Source: Sphingomonas sp. UBA978 (GTDB lineage Bacteria > Pseudomonadota > Alphaproteobacteria > Sphingomonadales > Sphingomonadaceae). From it: a stretch of 64,000 nucleotides of DNA. The stretch spans positions 61,650-125,649 of the forward strand of contig NZ_DBBS01000013.1 of NCBI RefSeq assembly GCF_002292295.1, in the 5' to 3' direction. Position numbers and translations under genes: made by a program. This document shows positions 35,217-45,898 of this stretch, one piece after another (the first letter of the stretch is position 1; the number at the start of each line of letters is the position of its first letter). The notes under the pieces were generated by a model. That model made no database searches, was not told where the DNA came from, and was given only the letters and a program-made list of their open reading frames with translations.

Positions 35217-35677
35217 TGGAGATCCGCCGCGACGATCCCACCGCGCCCCATGTCGCCGGCCTGCTCGCGCACCATCTCGCCGAGTTGCGCGGCGAGATGG
35301 CCGATTTCGCCTTCGCCCTCGATGCGACCGGTCTGGCGGTGCCGGAGGTGACGTTCTGGACCGCATGGCGCGGCGAGGTCCTGACCGGCTTCGTCGCATT
35401 GAAGCAGCTCGACCCGCAGCACGGCGAGCTGAAGTCGATGCGCGCCGCCCCGGAAGCGCGCGGTACCGGGGTCGGGCGTGCGCTGCTCGACCATGTGATC
35501 GGCGAGGCGCGGGCGCGCGGCTACGACCGGTTGAGCCTCGAAACCGGCACTGCCGCGCTCCACGCGCCGGCGGGGGCACTCTACCGCAGTGCCGGCTTCA
35601 TCGACACGGACGCCTTCGCCGACTATCGCCCCAGTCCGCACAACCAGTTCTTCACTTTGTCTCTCCGGGAGTCCTGA
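35216..35677 (+). CDS. GNAT family N-acetyltransferase (153 aa)
   Basis: A single GNAT domain, with strand LTGFVALKQLDPQHGELKSM leading to the acetyl-CoA loop RAAPEARGTGVGRALLDHVI, and the C-terminal half RLSLETGTAALHAPAGALYR with GFIDTDAFADY. This resembles the MarR-linked/YjcF-like acetyltransferases but no substrate can be given. It starts in a TGATG overlap with the M14 gene and ends in a TGATG overlap with gpmA. Confidence 0.82.
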   Translation: MEIRRDDPTAPHVAGLLAHHLAELRGEMADFAFALDATGLAVPEVTFWTAWRGEVLTGFVALKQLDPQHGELKSMRAAPEARGTGVGRALLDHVIGEARARGYDRLSLETGTAALHAPAGALYRSAGFIDTDAFADYRPSPHNQFFTLSLRES

Positions 35678-36363
35678 TGCCTCGTCTCGTCCTGATCCGC
35701 CATGGCCAGTCCAGCTGGAACCTCGAGAACCGCTTCACCGGCTGGTGGGACGTCGACGTCACCGAAAAGGGGGCGGCGGAGGCGCGTGCCGCGGGTGAGC
35801 TGATGGCGGCCAAGGGCCTCGATTTCGACATGACCTTCACGTCGCTGCAGACCCGCGCGATCAAGACGCTCAATCTGGCGCTGGAGGCGATGGGCCGATT
35901 GTGGCTGCCGACCGAGAAGGACTGGCGGCTCAACGAGCGGCATTATGGCGGGCTGACCGGGCTCGACAAGGCGGAGACGACGGCGAAGCACGGCGACGAA
36001 CAGGTGCATATCTGGCGCCGCAGCTTCGACATCCCGCCGCCGGTGCTGGAGGCGGGCAGCGCCTACGACCTGTCGCAGGACCGCCGCTACGCCGGCATCG
36101 CGATTCCGGCGACGGAGAGCCTGAAGGACACGATCGACCGCGTCCTGCCCTATTACGAGGAGCGGATCGCGCCGCTGCTGCGCGAGGGTCAGCGCGTACT
36201 GATCTCCGCGCACGGCAATTCGCTGCGCGCGCTGGTCAAGCATCTGTCGAACATCCCGGACGACCAGATCACCGGGCTGGAGATTCCGACCGGGCAGCCG
36301 ATCGTCTACGAACTCGACGAATCGCTGAACGCGACGGATCGCTACTATCTGAGCGAACGATAG
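35677..36363 (+). CDS. gpmA: 2,3-bisphosphoglycerate-dependent phosphoglycerate mutase
   Basis: Interconverts 3- and 2-phosphoglycerate in glycolysis. Catalytic phospho-histidine His9 sits in LVLIRHGQSSWN; the second conserved motif LNERHYGGLTGLDKAETTAK, then HGNSLRALVKHL with the other active-site His. The long form (228 aa) with the C-terminal tail QPIVYELDESL is the cofactor-dependent enzyme. Starts in a TGATG overlap with the GNAT gene, giving a run of four genes with coupled translation. Confidence 0.95.
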   Translation: MPRLVLIRHGQSSWNLENRFTGWWDVDVTEKGAAEARAAGELMAAKGLDFDMTFTSLQTRAIKTLNLALEAMGRLWLPTEKDWRLNERHYGGLTGLDKAETTAKHGDEQVHIWRRSFDIPPPVLEAGSAYDLSQDRRYAGIAIPATESLKDTIDRVLPYYEERIAPLLREGQRVLISAHGNSLRALVKHLSNIPDDQITGLEIPTGQPIVYELDESLNATDRYYLSER

Positions 36364-36427
36364 AAGAGGAAAACACCGGGCGGCGTGGCCCGTTGCCCTC
36401 CGCCCCCTCCCCCGCTAGGTGCGCGCG

Positions 36428-36922
36428 ATGGAACATCCGCTGGTCGGCATCATCATGGGTTCGACGTCCGATTGGGAGACGATGCAGGGCGCGGCGGACG
36501 TGCTCGCCGAACTCGGCGTCGCGCATGAAACCCGGGTCGTCTCCGCGCATCGCACCCCCGACCGGCTGTACGATTATGCAAAGGCCGCGGCGGGTCGCGG
36601 CCTGAAGGTGGTGATCGCCGGCGCCGGTGGCGCGGCGCATCTGCCGGGCATGGCGGCGGCGATGACGCACCTGCCGGTGCTCGGTGTGCCGGTGCAGAGC
36701 AAGGCGTTGAAGGGGCAGGATTCGCTGCTGTCGATCGTGCAGATGCCCGCAGGGATTCCGGTCGGCACGCTGGCGATCGGCAAGGCCGGCGCGATCAACG
36801 CCGGGCTGCTTGCCGCGGCGATCCTCGCCACCGGCGACGAGGCGCTGTCGCAGCGATTGCAGGCATGGCGACAGAAGCAGACCGACGCGGTCGCGATCGA
36901 TCCCCGCGGCGATCCGGCGTGA
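36428..36922 (+). CDS. purE: N5-carboxyaminoimidazole ribonucleotide mutase
   Basis: Step 6b of de novo purine synthesis: N5-CAIR to CAIR. Class I PurE motifs: GIIMGSTSDWETMQGAADVL, VVSAHRTPDRLYDYAKAA with the catalytic His, GAGGAAHLPGMAAAMTHLPV and VQSKALKGQDSLLSIVQMPA. The ATG at 36428 matches the family start; an in-frame ATG 9 bases upstream also exists. Its stop overlaps purK (TGATG). Confidence 0.96.
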   Translation: MEHPLVGIIMGSTSDWETMQGAADVLAELGVAHETRVVSAHRTPDRLYDYAKAAAGRGLKVVIAGAGGAAHLPGMAAAMTHLPVLGVPVQSKALKGQDSLLSIVQMPAGIPVGTLAIGKAGAINAGLLAAAILATGDEALSQRLQAWRQKQTDAVAIDPRGDPA

Positions 36923-37977
36923 TGCTGAAGCCCGGCAGCACGATCGGCATCCTCGGCGGCGGGCAATTGGGCCGCATGCTCGGCGTGGCGGCGGCGCAGC
37001 TGGGCTATCGCACGCACGTGCTCGCGCCCGACCGCGAAAGCGTCGCGGCGCAGACCGCCTCCAGTCTGACGCGGGCGGATTACCACAATCGCATCGTCCT
37101 CGCCGATTTCGCCGCGTCCTGCGACGTGGTGACCTATGAATTCGAGAATATCGCGCTGGCGCCGGTCGAATGGCTGGCGGAGCGCGTGCCGGTCTATCCG
37201 CACCCGCGCGCGCTCGCGGCGGCGCAGGAGCGGATCGCCGAGAAGCGCTTCGTCGAGCGCGTCGGCGGTCGCCCGGCACGCTGGGCCGCGGTCGACAGCC
37301 GCGACAGTCTGGAGGCGGCGCTGGCGCATGTCGGCACCCCCGCGGTGCTCAAGACCGCACGCTTCGGCTATGACGGCAAGGGGCAGGTACGGCTGCACAC
37401 CCCCGCCGACGCCGATGCGGCGTGGGAGGCGATCGGCGGGCCGGCGGTGCTGGAAGCGTTCGTCGACTTCAGCCACGAATTCTCGATCCTGATCGCGCGC
37501 GGGCAGGATGGCGCGACCGTCCGCTACGATCCGCCGCACAATGTGCATGTCGATGCGATCCTGCGCACCTCCACCGTCCCCGCGCCGCGTGTCATCCTCG
37601 ACCAGGCGGAGGAGGCGACCGCGCTCGCCTGCCGGATCGCCGCCGAGCTCGATTATGTCGGCGTGCTCGCGTGCGAATTCTTCGTTACGGCCGAGGGCCC
37701 GGTGTTCAACGAAATGGCGCCGCGGGTCCACAATTCGGGCCATTGGACGATCGAGGGCGCGGAAACCTCGCAATTCGAAAACCACGTCCGCGCGATCTGC
37801 GGCCTGCCGCTCGGCAGCACCGCGCTGACCGGGCGGACGGTCGGCCTCGAAAACCTGATCGGCGAGGATGCCTGGACGCCGGCGCTGCGCGAGCCGGGCG
37901 CGCATCTGCACCTCTACGGCAAGGGCACCGCCCGGCCGGGCCGCAAGATGGGGCACATCACCCGCATCGTGCGGTGA
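36922..37977 (+). CDS. purK: 5-(carboxyamino)imidazole ribonucleotide synthase
   Basis: Converts AIR to N5-CAIR with ATP and bicarbonate, acting just before PurE. An ATP-grasp protein with GSTIGILGGGQLGRMLGVAA at the start, VVTYEFENIALAPVEWLAER, TPAVLKTARFGYDGKGQVRL and the metal-binding FNEMAPRVHNSGHWTIEGAE. Length of 351 aa is standard. Start ATG 36922 overlaps the purE stop. It converges on the darcynin gene. Confidence 0.96.
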   Translation: MLKPGSTIGILGGGQLGRMLGVAAAQLGYRTHVLAPDRESVAAQTASSLTRADYHNRIVLADFAASCDVVTYEFENIALAPVEWLAERVPVYPHPRALAAAQERIAEKRFVERVGGRPARWAAVDSRDSLEAALAHVGTPAVLKTARFGYDGKGQVRLHTPADADAAWEAIGGPAVLEAFVDFSHEFSILIARGQDGATVRYDPPHNVHVDAILRTSTVPAPRVILDQAEEATALACRIAAELDYVGVLACEFFVTAEGPVFNEMAPRVHNSGHWTIEGAETSQFENHVRAICGLPLGSTALTGRTVGLENLIGEDAWTPALREPGAHLHLYGKGTARPGRKMGHITRIVR

Positions 37978-38005
37978 TCCGGCGTCGGGCGGATCCGCCA
38001 TCGCA

Positions 38006-38359
38006 TCAGGCGGTGATCGCCGGGCGATCGTAGTTTTTGGCATAGGCGTTCTCGACGCCCGTCAGGATCTCGACGATCGCGAAATACCGATCCCAGAACG
38101 CCGTTTCGCGCAGGTCTTCGACCAGCAGCTGATAGGCATGATGATCCCTGGCGTCCCACATCCACAGGTCGGTGACGCGGGTGGAATAGAATTCGACGTC
38201 GAAGAAACGCAGCGCGACGTTCGCGGCGTGCTTTCTCAAAACAGGCGTGAACTGTTCCGCCAACAGCTCGAAGCGGCGGTCGACGGAAAAGCCGAGCCAT
38301 TCGGGCGAGGTCTTGACCAGCATGAAGACGGTCAGGGCTGGTTCGAAAGGCGTGGTCAT
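38006..38359 (-). CDS. Darcynin family protein (117 aa)
   Basis: Matches, as I recall it, the darcynin family: MTTPFEPALTVFMLVKTSPE, the aromatic-rich LRFFDVEFYSTRVTDLWMWD and ETAFWDRYFAIVEILTGVEN, ending AYAKNYD. The family is small and soluble, with no established function. The ATG at 38359 has AAGGAC upstream and matches the conserved N-terminus; a longer in-frame start is unlikely. It is divergent from a TetR regulator gene, whose protein may control it. Confidence 0.85.
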   Translation of the reverse strand: MTTPFEPALTVFMLVKTSPEWLGFSVDRRFELLAEQFTPVLRKHAANVALRFFDVEFYSTRVTDLWMWDARDHHAYQLLVEDLRETAFWDRYFAIVEILTGVENAYAKNYDRPAITA

Positions 38360-38437
38360 GGGGTTGTCCTTGCATCGTTGATCGACGCCCCTAGAATGCG
38401 AGCGAATCCTCATGATTGGCTACTCGCGTTCGCCCGC

Positions 38438-39049
38438 ATGCCGACACCATCCTCCCGGCAGCGCCCGTCACCCCGGAAAGCGCCGCGTCAGGCGCGCTCC
38501 GCCGAGACGGTCGGCGTCATCGTCGAAGCCGCGGCTCGCATTCTGGAGGAGGCGGGACTCGGCCGGTTCACCACCAATGCCGTCGCGGAGCGGGCCGGGG
38601 TGAGCATCGGATCGCTCTACCAATATTTCCCCGGCAAGGAGGCGTTGATCGGCGCCGTGATCGTCCGGGAAACGTCGCGTCTGATCGCCGACTGGGACGC
38701 GGCGCTCACGGCCCCGACCGGCCGGGAGGCGCTTGACGGACTGATCGCCGCCGCGGTGTCCCATCAGCTCAGGCGGCCGGCCCTCGCCCGGTTGCTCGAC
38801 CTCGAGGAGGCACGATTGCCGTTCGATCCGGAAACCCGACGTGTCCTCGACCGGCTGCGCGCGATCCTGCTCGCCGTGCTGGGCAGTGGGGATATCCGCC
38901 GGCAGCACGATCCCGTCATGGCGGCGCAGGACACGCTGGCGATCATCAGGGGCATGGTCGATGCCGCCGGCGAACGCGGCGAGACCGACCAGCCCGGCCT
39001 TGCCCGGCGCGTCTGCCGGGCCGTCTACGGCTATCTCGACCACGTCTGA
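38438..39049 (+). CDS. TetR/AcrR family transcriptional regulator (203 aa)
   Basis: The N-terminal helix-turn-helix (residues about 18-70) contains VEAAARILEEAGLGRFTTNA and the recognition region AERAGVSIGSLYQYFPGKEA. The C-terminal ligand-binding part is helical and variable. Two starts are in frame: ATG 38438 and ATG 38396; the second adds 14 residues without support. It is divergent from the darcynin gene with about 80 bases between, an arrangement common for a repressor and its target. Ligand unknown. Confidence 0.84.
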   Translation: MPTPSSRQRPSPRKAPRQARSAETVGVIVEAAARILEEAGLGRFTTNAVAERAGVSIGSLYQYFPGKEALIGAVIVRETSRLIADWDAALTAPTGREALDGLIAAAVSHQLRRPALARLLDLEEARLPFDPETRRVLDRLRAILLAVLGSGDIRRQHDPVMAAQDTLAIIRGMVDAAGERGETDQPGLARRVCRAVYGYLDHV

Positions 39050-39199
39050 CGAACACGCCCCACCCCCGGGGCTGCCATGAGGCGTACGCCCGACACGACC
39101 GGCCCCGATGGTATATGCGCCCGCAGGACTCGCGGTGGTCCGATCACGGGGCTTGCGCGTCGCAGACGACGGCAGACCATCCCCGCTACGGAAGCCCGG

Positions 39200-39787
39200 C
39201 TATCGGGTGAGGGTTCCGGCCGCCTTCATCGTGGTCAGCCGCGCGTCCTGCTTGTCCAGCACCGGCACCCCCAGCGTCTCCCGAAGGGCATCCGGCACCA
39301 GTTCGCGATCATAGGGCTCCATCGTCGGTCCGGTTTCGCGCCTGTTGAGATACTGGGTGCCGTAAATCTGCTTCTGTCCGATCGCCTGCAGGTAACGGTC
39401 CAACGTCGCAGCCGCGATCCAGGCCGCATCGGCCTTGCCCTTGGCGGCGGAGGCCAACGCCAGCGTATGCGCGAGCAGATAGTCGTCGGGCGTGCTGCCG
39501 TGCTGGAAAATGAAGGCGGCACGGTACAGGTCGTTGGCGGTCCTGACCTTGCCCGCCTTGAGAAGGACGCCGGTGCTGTCCCGCCGCACGCGATCGGCTT
39601 CGATCATCCGGGTCACGAAGGCACGATCCTGGAACTGCTCGGGTTTGATGGCCGCGCGGACGGCCTGATCGGCCTCGAAGAGATGCGCAATCTCGGCATT
39701 GTCCTGCACCGGAGCGCTTTGTCCATGCGCCACGACGGGCGTGCACATTGCTGAGCCGAATACCAGCAGGCCAGTCAGCAGCCTCAT
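39200..39787 (-). CDS. Secreted hypothetical protein (195 aa)
   Basis: A signal peptide (about residues 1-24, MRLLTGLLVFGSAMCTPVVA) with a Cys at residue 15. The mature part is helical, and contains AAFIFQHGSTPDDYLLAHTL followed by ALASAAKGKADAAWIAAATL and a IYGTQY element. This pattern recalls the DUF6624-like group, which also has an xYGTQ motif near the C-terminus, but I am not sure. ATG 39787 has GGGAGGG upstream. It is downstream of the small gene at 39903, with a terminator between. The 150 bases to its right (39050-39199) hold no gene I can see. Confidence 0.6.
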   Translation of the reverse strand: MRLLTGLLVFGSAMCTPVVAHGQSAPVQDNAEIAHLFEADQAVRAAIKPEQFQDRAFVTRMIEADRVRRDSTGVLLKAGKVRTANDLYRAAFIFQHGSTPDDYLLAHTLALASAAKGKADAAWIAAATLDRYLQAIGQKQIYGTQYLNRRETGPTMEPYDRELVPDALRETLGVPVLDKQDARLTTMKAAGTLTR

Positions 39788-39845
39788 CGAACGTCCCTCC
39801 CGGTGAACATGGCGTCGGGGAACCCCCGCTGCATCGAAACGCAAA

Positions 39846-39875
39846 CGGCCCGCCCTCCTGGCGGAGAACGGGCCG
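39846..39875 (-). terminator. Terminator after the small beta-rich protein gene
   Basis: On the minus strand, a 13-bp stem (39875-39863 with 39858-39846, two G-U pairs) encloses a 4-base loop and is followed by TTTGC. It lies 28 bases beyond the stop of the 99-aa gene and in front of the secreted hypothetical protein. Confidence 0.6.
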
Positions 39876-39902
39876 AAACGCGTCACGCTTGTCGCGACCG
39901 GA

Positions 39903-40202
39903 TCAACCGGTACGCTTGCCCGAGAGCGGGAAGCTGCCGAACGCACCCGCGCCGACCGTGCCGGTCAGCGTGTCGCCCTCTGCCGTCGCTTCGCAATCGA
40001 GCGTCATCGGCATCGGCACGGTCATCTGCAGCTTCCAGGACAGCGTGTTGCCCGACACGGTGCCTTCCACGTCGCCCGAACCCATCGCACCGGCGGCGGT
40101 GCCGGTGAAGGTGTCGCCGGCGCTCTGCACGGTCAGCGTCAGGTTCTGGTCGCCGAGCGGCGATTTCACGGTGCAGTCCCAGCTGCCATCGACGTCTGCC
40201 AT
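39903..40202 (-). CDS. Small beta-rich hypothetical protein (99 aa)
   Basis: No signal peptide or membrane helix. Composition is rich in Gly, Thr, Ser and Asp with alternating strands: ADVDGSWDCTVKSPLGDQNL, then QSAGDTFTGTAAGAMGSGDV and EGTVSGNTLSWKLQMTVPMP. The pattern resembles small lipid-binding or lipocalin-like barrels of the type seen near oxidoreductases, but this is a guess; I do not recognise the family. ATG 40202 is supported by AGGAGAG just upstream. It begins 14 bases after the M16 protease stop and may be its operon partner. Confidence 0.6.
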   Translation of the reverse strand: MADVDGSWDCTVKSPLGDQNLTLTVQSAGDTFTGTAAGAMGSGDVEGTVSGNTLSWKLQMTVPMPMTLDCEATAEGDTLTGTVGAGAFGSFPLSGKRTG

Positions 40203-40215
40203 CACTACTCTCCTC

Positions 40216-43053
40216 TTATTTCGCTGCGGGTGCGGGACCGGCGGGAACGCCGGCGACCGCGCTTGCGGGGACGACCTCGACCGGCAGGCCGAGGGTGTCA
40301 AGCTGCGGCTTCACCTTGGCCGCGTCGCCGACGACGACCCAGGTGATCCGCTTCGGGTCCAACGCGGACTGGATCGCGCCGTTCAACTGCGGCAGCGTAT
40401 ATCCGCGGTACCGGCCGGTCAGCGTCGTCTGGTAATCGTCGGGCCGCTTGTACAGGTCGTTACTCTGCATCGCCGCGAGCACCGCGTCCGAGGTTTCGTA
40501 GGTGCCGGGCAAGGCGTTGATCGCACCGTTGATCGCCCGCCGGAACTCGACCTCGGTCATCGGCTCCTTGCCGAGGAAGGCGACGACGTCCTCGCGCGCC
40601 GAGGCGAGCGACGGGCCGGTCTTGTCCGCCTGCACCGGCGCCGACAGGACGAAGGGCGCGGCCTGTTCGGCGGTCTGGAAGCCGCCGCGCGCGCCATAGG
40701 ACCAATGCTTGTTCTCGCGCAGGTCCATGTTGAGCCGGCCGAGGAAGCTGCCGCCGAGCGCGTCGTTGGCGGTGCTGAGCGGCAACAGGTCCTGCGTGCC
40801 CTTCAGCATCGTCGGGATCACGCCGACGATCACCGACTGCGGGCTGTCGGGACGGTCGATCAGCTTGATCGCCGGGGCGGCCGGGCGTTGCGGGGCGGCG
40901 AAGTTCTTGACCCCGGCCGCGCCGGTCGCGGTCCAGTCACCGAGCGCCGCATCCAGCGCCGCGGCGACCTCCGCGAGCGGACGGTCGCTGGTGACGAACA
41001 CCTTGGCCTTGTCCGGCCGCAGCCATGCCGATCGGAACGCGACCAGATCGGCCCGGGTCAGCGCCGCCACCGCACGCGGATCGCCACCGCCCTGCGCCTT
41101 GGCATAGGGATAATCGGGACCATAGGTCACCAACGGCACGACACGCCCGACCAGCCCCATCGGGTTGGTCAGTTCCTGCTGGATGCCGGCCAGCGCCTGT
41201 GTCTTGACGCGCGCCAGTTCCGTCTCGTCGAAGGCGGGATTGCGCGCGATATCGGCGAACAGGCCGAGCGCGGGCGCCAGATTGGCACTCGGCACCTGCA
41301 ACGACAGGGTGGTGCGATCGAGGCTGCTGCCGGTGCCGATCGACGCGCCGAGCCGCTCCTTGGCCTCGGCGAGCCGGATCGAATCGAGCTTCGCGGTCCC
41401 CTCGTCGAGCATCGCCAGCGTCAGCGCCTGCGTACCGAGCTTGCCGGGCACGTCGGCGGCGACGCCCGCGTCGAAGCTGAGCAACGCCTGCGTGATCGGC
41501 ACCGCGGTCCGCTGCGCATAGACGACCTCGATCCCGTTCTTCAGCCGGGTGCGCTGCACCGCGGGGAAGGTCAGCCCGGTCAACGCGCCGACCGCGGGCA
41601 GCGGCCCGCGCGTGCCCTTCACCGGAGTGTCCGGCGCGGCCTTCACCGGCGTCGCGGGCGGTACCACCGCTTCGGCATAGTCGCCGCGCGGCCCCTGTTC
41701 GACGGTCAGCGCATAAGCGGGGCGGCTCAGCCACTTGTCGGCCGCCGCCTTGACGCTGGCCGGGGTCTGCGCGGCCATGCGGGCGAGCCGCTTCTTGTAA
41801 TAATCGGGGTCGTTGTAGAACAATGCGCCCTGCGCCAGCGCGACCGCCTTGCCGCCGAAGCCGCCGACCGATTCGAGCCCGCCGATCGTGCCGGACACCC
41901 GGCTGGTGACGACGCGATTGACCTCGTCCGCGGTCGGGCCGGTCTTCAGGAAATCGGCGAGGATCGCATCGATCCGCCGTTCGACCAGCCTGGGGTCGAC
42001 GCCCGGCTTGACGATCGCGCGGATGCCGAAATTGCTGACCTGCGCACCGCCACCGGCATAGGCCGAGACGTTGACCGCCAGTTTCTCCTGCTTGACCAGA
42101 ATGTTGTCGAGCCGGCTGGAGGCGAGGCCGCCGAGCGCCGACGCCGCGACCTCGAGCGCCGCGGCATCGGGATCGTTGCCCCCCGGAATGGCCCAGTTGC
42201 GCGACACCATGACCGCGGCGACGCGATCCTTGATCGTTTCCGCCTTGGGCGCGGGCAGCGTCGGCACGGGCGCCGGGCGCGTGACGCTCTTCGGACCCGC
42301 CTTGATCGTGCCGAAATACGTTTCGACCAGCGGTTTCGCGGTGGCGGCGTCGATGTCGCCGGCGAGCACCAGCACCGCATTGTTGGGACCGTAATGGCCG
42401 GTGAACCAGTCCTTCACCGTCTGCAGCGAGGCGGCGTCGAGATCGGCCATCGATCCGATCGTGTCATGGCCATACGGGTGATCGGCGGGGAACAGCCCCT
42501 CGGTGACCTTGTAGCGGACGAGGCCATAGGGCTGGTTGTCGCCCTGCCGCTTTTCGTTCTGGACGACGCCGCGCTGCTCGTCGAGCTTCGCTTGCGTGAT
42601 CGCACCGAGCAGATAGCCCATGCGGTCGCTTTCGAGGAACAGCGCCCGTTCGAGCGCGCCGGTCGGCACCGTCTCGAAATAATTGGTGCGGTCGAGGTTG
42701 GTCGTGCCGTTGAAGTCGGTGGCACCGACCTGCTTCAGCGGTTCGAAGAAGTCGTCGGGCGCATTCTCCGACCCGTTGAACATCAGATGTTCGAACAAAT
42801 GCGCGAAGCCGGTCGAGCCCTTCGGCTCATGCTTGGCGCCGACGTCGTACCAGACGCTGACCGCGACGACGGGCGCCTTGCGGTCGGTATGGACGATGAC
42901 GCGCAGGCCGTTGGGCAGCGTGAACTGCTGGTAGGGAATGTTGACCTGCTTCACCAGCGCAGCGACGGGCGCCGGCTTCGTATTGGTCTGGGCATGCAGC
43001 GGCGCGACGAGCGCGATCGATGCGACGCCGGCAAGCGCGAGTAGCTTCGTCAT
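40216..43053 (-). CDS. M16 family zinc metallopeptidase (pitrilysin-like), two-domain (945 aa)
   Basis: Periplasmic protease with a signal peptide (about residues 1-21, ending LHAQ). The first M16 domain carries the inverted zinc motif HLFEH (His85, Glu88, His89), with a downstream Glu in DEQRGVVQNEKRQ as the third ligand. A second, structural M16 repeat follows (from about residue 490, LKNGIEVVYAQRTAVPITQA) and lacks HxxEH. Substrates are usually small misfolded peptides in the envelope. The long plus-strand frame covering it is a shadow. Divergent from clpB, with 176 bases between. Confidence 0.9.
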   Translation of the reverse strand: MTKLLALAGVASIALVAPLHAQTNTKPAPVAALVKQVNIPYQQFTLPNGLRVIVHTDRKAPVVAVSVWYDVGAKHEPKGSTGFAHLFEHLMFNGSENAPDDFFEPLKQVGATDFNGTTNLDRTNYFETVPTGALERALFLESDRMGYLLGAITQAKLDEQRGVVQNEKRQGDNQPYGLVRYKVTEGLFPADHPYGHDTIGSMADLDAASLQTVKDWFTGHYGPNNAVLVLAGDIDAATAKPLVETYFGTIKAGPKSVTRPAPVPTLPAPKAETIKDRVAAVMVSRNWAIPGGNDPDAAALEVAASALGGLASSRLDNILVKQEKLAVNVSAYAGGGAQVSNFGIRAIVKPGVDPRLVERRIDAILADFLKTGPTADEVNRVVTSRVSGTIGGLESVGGFGGKAVALAQGALFYNDPDYYKKRLARMAAQTPASVKAAADKWLSRPAYALTVEQGPRGDYAEAVVPPATPVKAAPDTPVKGTRGPLPAVGALTGLTFPAVQRTRLKNGIEVVYAQRTAVPITQALLSFDAGVAADVPGKLGTQALTLAMLDEGTAKLDSIRLAEAKERLGASIGTGSSLDRTTLSLQVPSANLAPALGLFADIARNPAFDETELARVKTQALAGIQQELTNPMGLVGRVVPLVTYGPDYPYAKAQGGGDPRAVAALTRADLVAFRSAWLRPDKAKVFVTSDRPLAEVAAALDAALGDWTATGAAGVKNFAAPQRPAAPAIKLIDRPDSPQSVIVGVIPTMLKGTQDLLPLSTANDALGGSFLGRLNMDLRENKHWSYGARGGFQTAEQAAPFVLSAPVQADKTGPSLASAREDVVAFLGKEPMTEVEFRRAINGAINALPGTYETSDAVLAAMQSNDLYKRPDDYQTTLTGRYRGYTLPQLNGAIQSALDPKRITWVVVGDAAKVKPQLDTLGLPVEVVPASAVAGVPAGPAPAAK

Positions 43054-43175
43054 AGGTGGTGCGGGTCCCCGGTCAGGCTTGAACGACTGTACTGCTCGAG
43101 CATAACGGTGATGCAGGGGCTGGCAAGCGCGCCGCCGGGCTTTTTCTGTGACCGACCACCGTGTCGCGGCGGGTT

Positions 43176-43203
43176 CTTGTGTTGCACAATGGCAACACTA
43201 CAT
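43176..43203 (+). promoter_or_regulatory. clpB promoter: RpoH-like elements around a 20-bp palindrome
   Basis: CTTG (43176-43179) and CTACAT (43198-43203) are separated by 18 bases, resembling an alphaproteobacterial RpoH (CTTG, CCTATnT-like) promoter. Between them is a perfect inverted repeat, GTGTTGC (43179-43185) and GCAACAC (43192-43198), with 6-base spacer. The palindrome could be an operator or the structural core of a leader. It lies 27 bases before the clpB start. Confidence 0.45.
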
Positions 43204-43229
43204 TCGACGCAATTGGAACAGGGGCTGAC

Positions 43230-45809
<2,580 letters not shown>

Positions 45810-45849
45810 GTGGACGACTTTTCGCCGTTCAGACAGAGCAATTTGACAA

Positions 45850-45877
45850 AAAGGGGGCGGCCAGAGCCGCCCCCTTT
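45850..45877. terminator. Bidirectional terminator between clpB and the TonB receptor
   Basis: A perfect 12-bp stem, AAAGGGGGCGGC (45850-45861) with its complement (45866-45877), and a CAGA loop. The T-runs in each arm make it work in both directions. It lies 40 bases past the clpB stop and 21 bases before the end of the receptor gene. Confidence 0.8.
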
Positions 45878-45898
45878 CTGCCTATGTACTAGTAAATA

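Noticed and set aside
39748..43044. Very long plus-strand frame (over 1000 codons) opposite the M16 protease
   Set aside because: It is Arg/Gly/Ala-rich with no domain, and lies opposite a full-length protease with an intact zinc motif. It is a GC-driven shadow.
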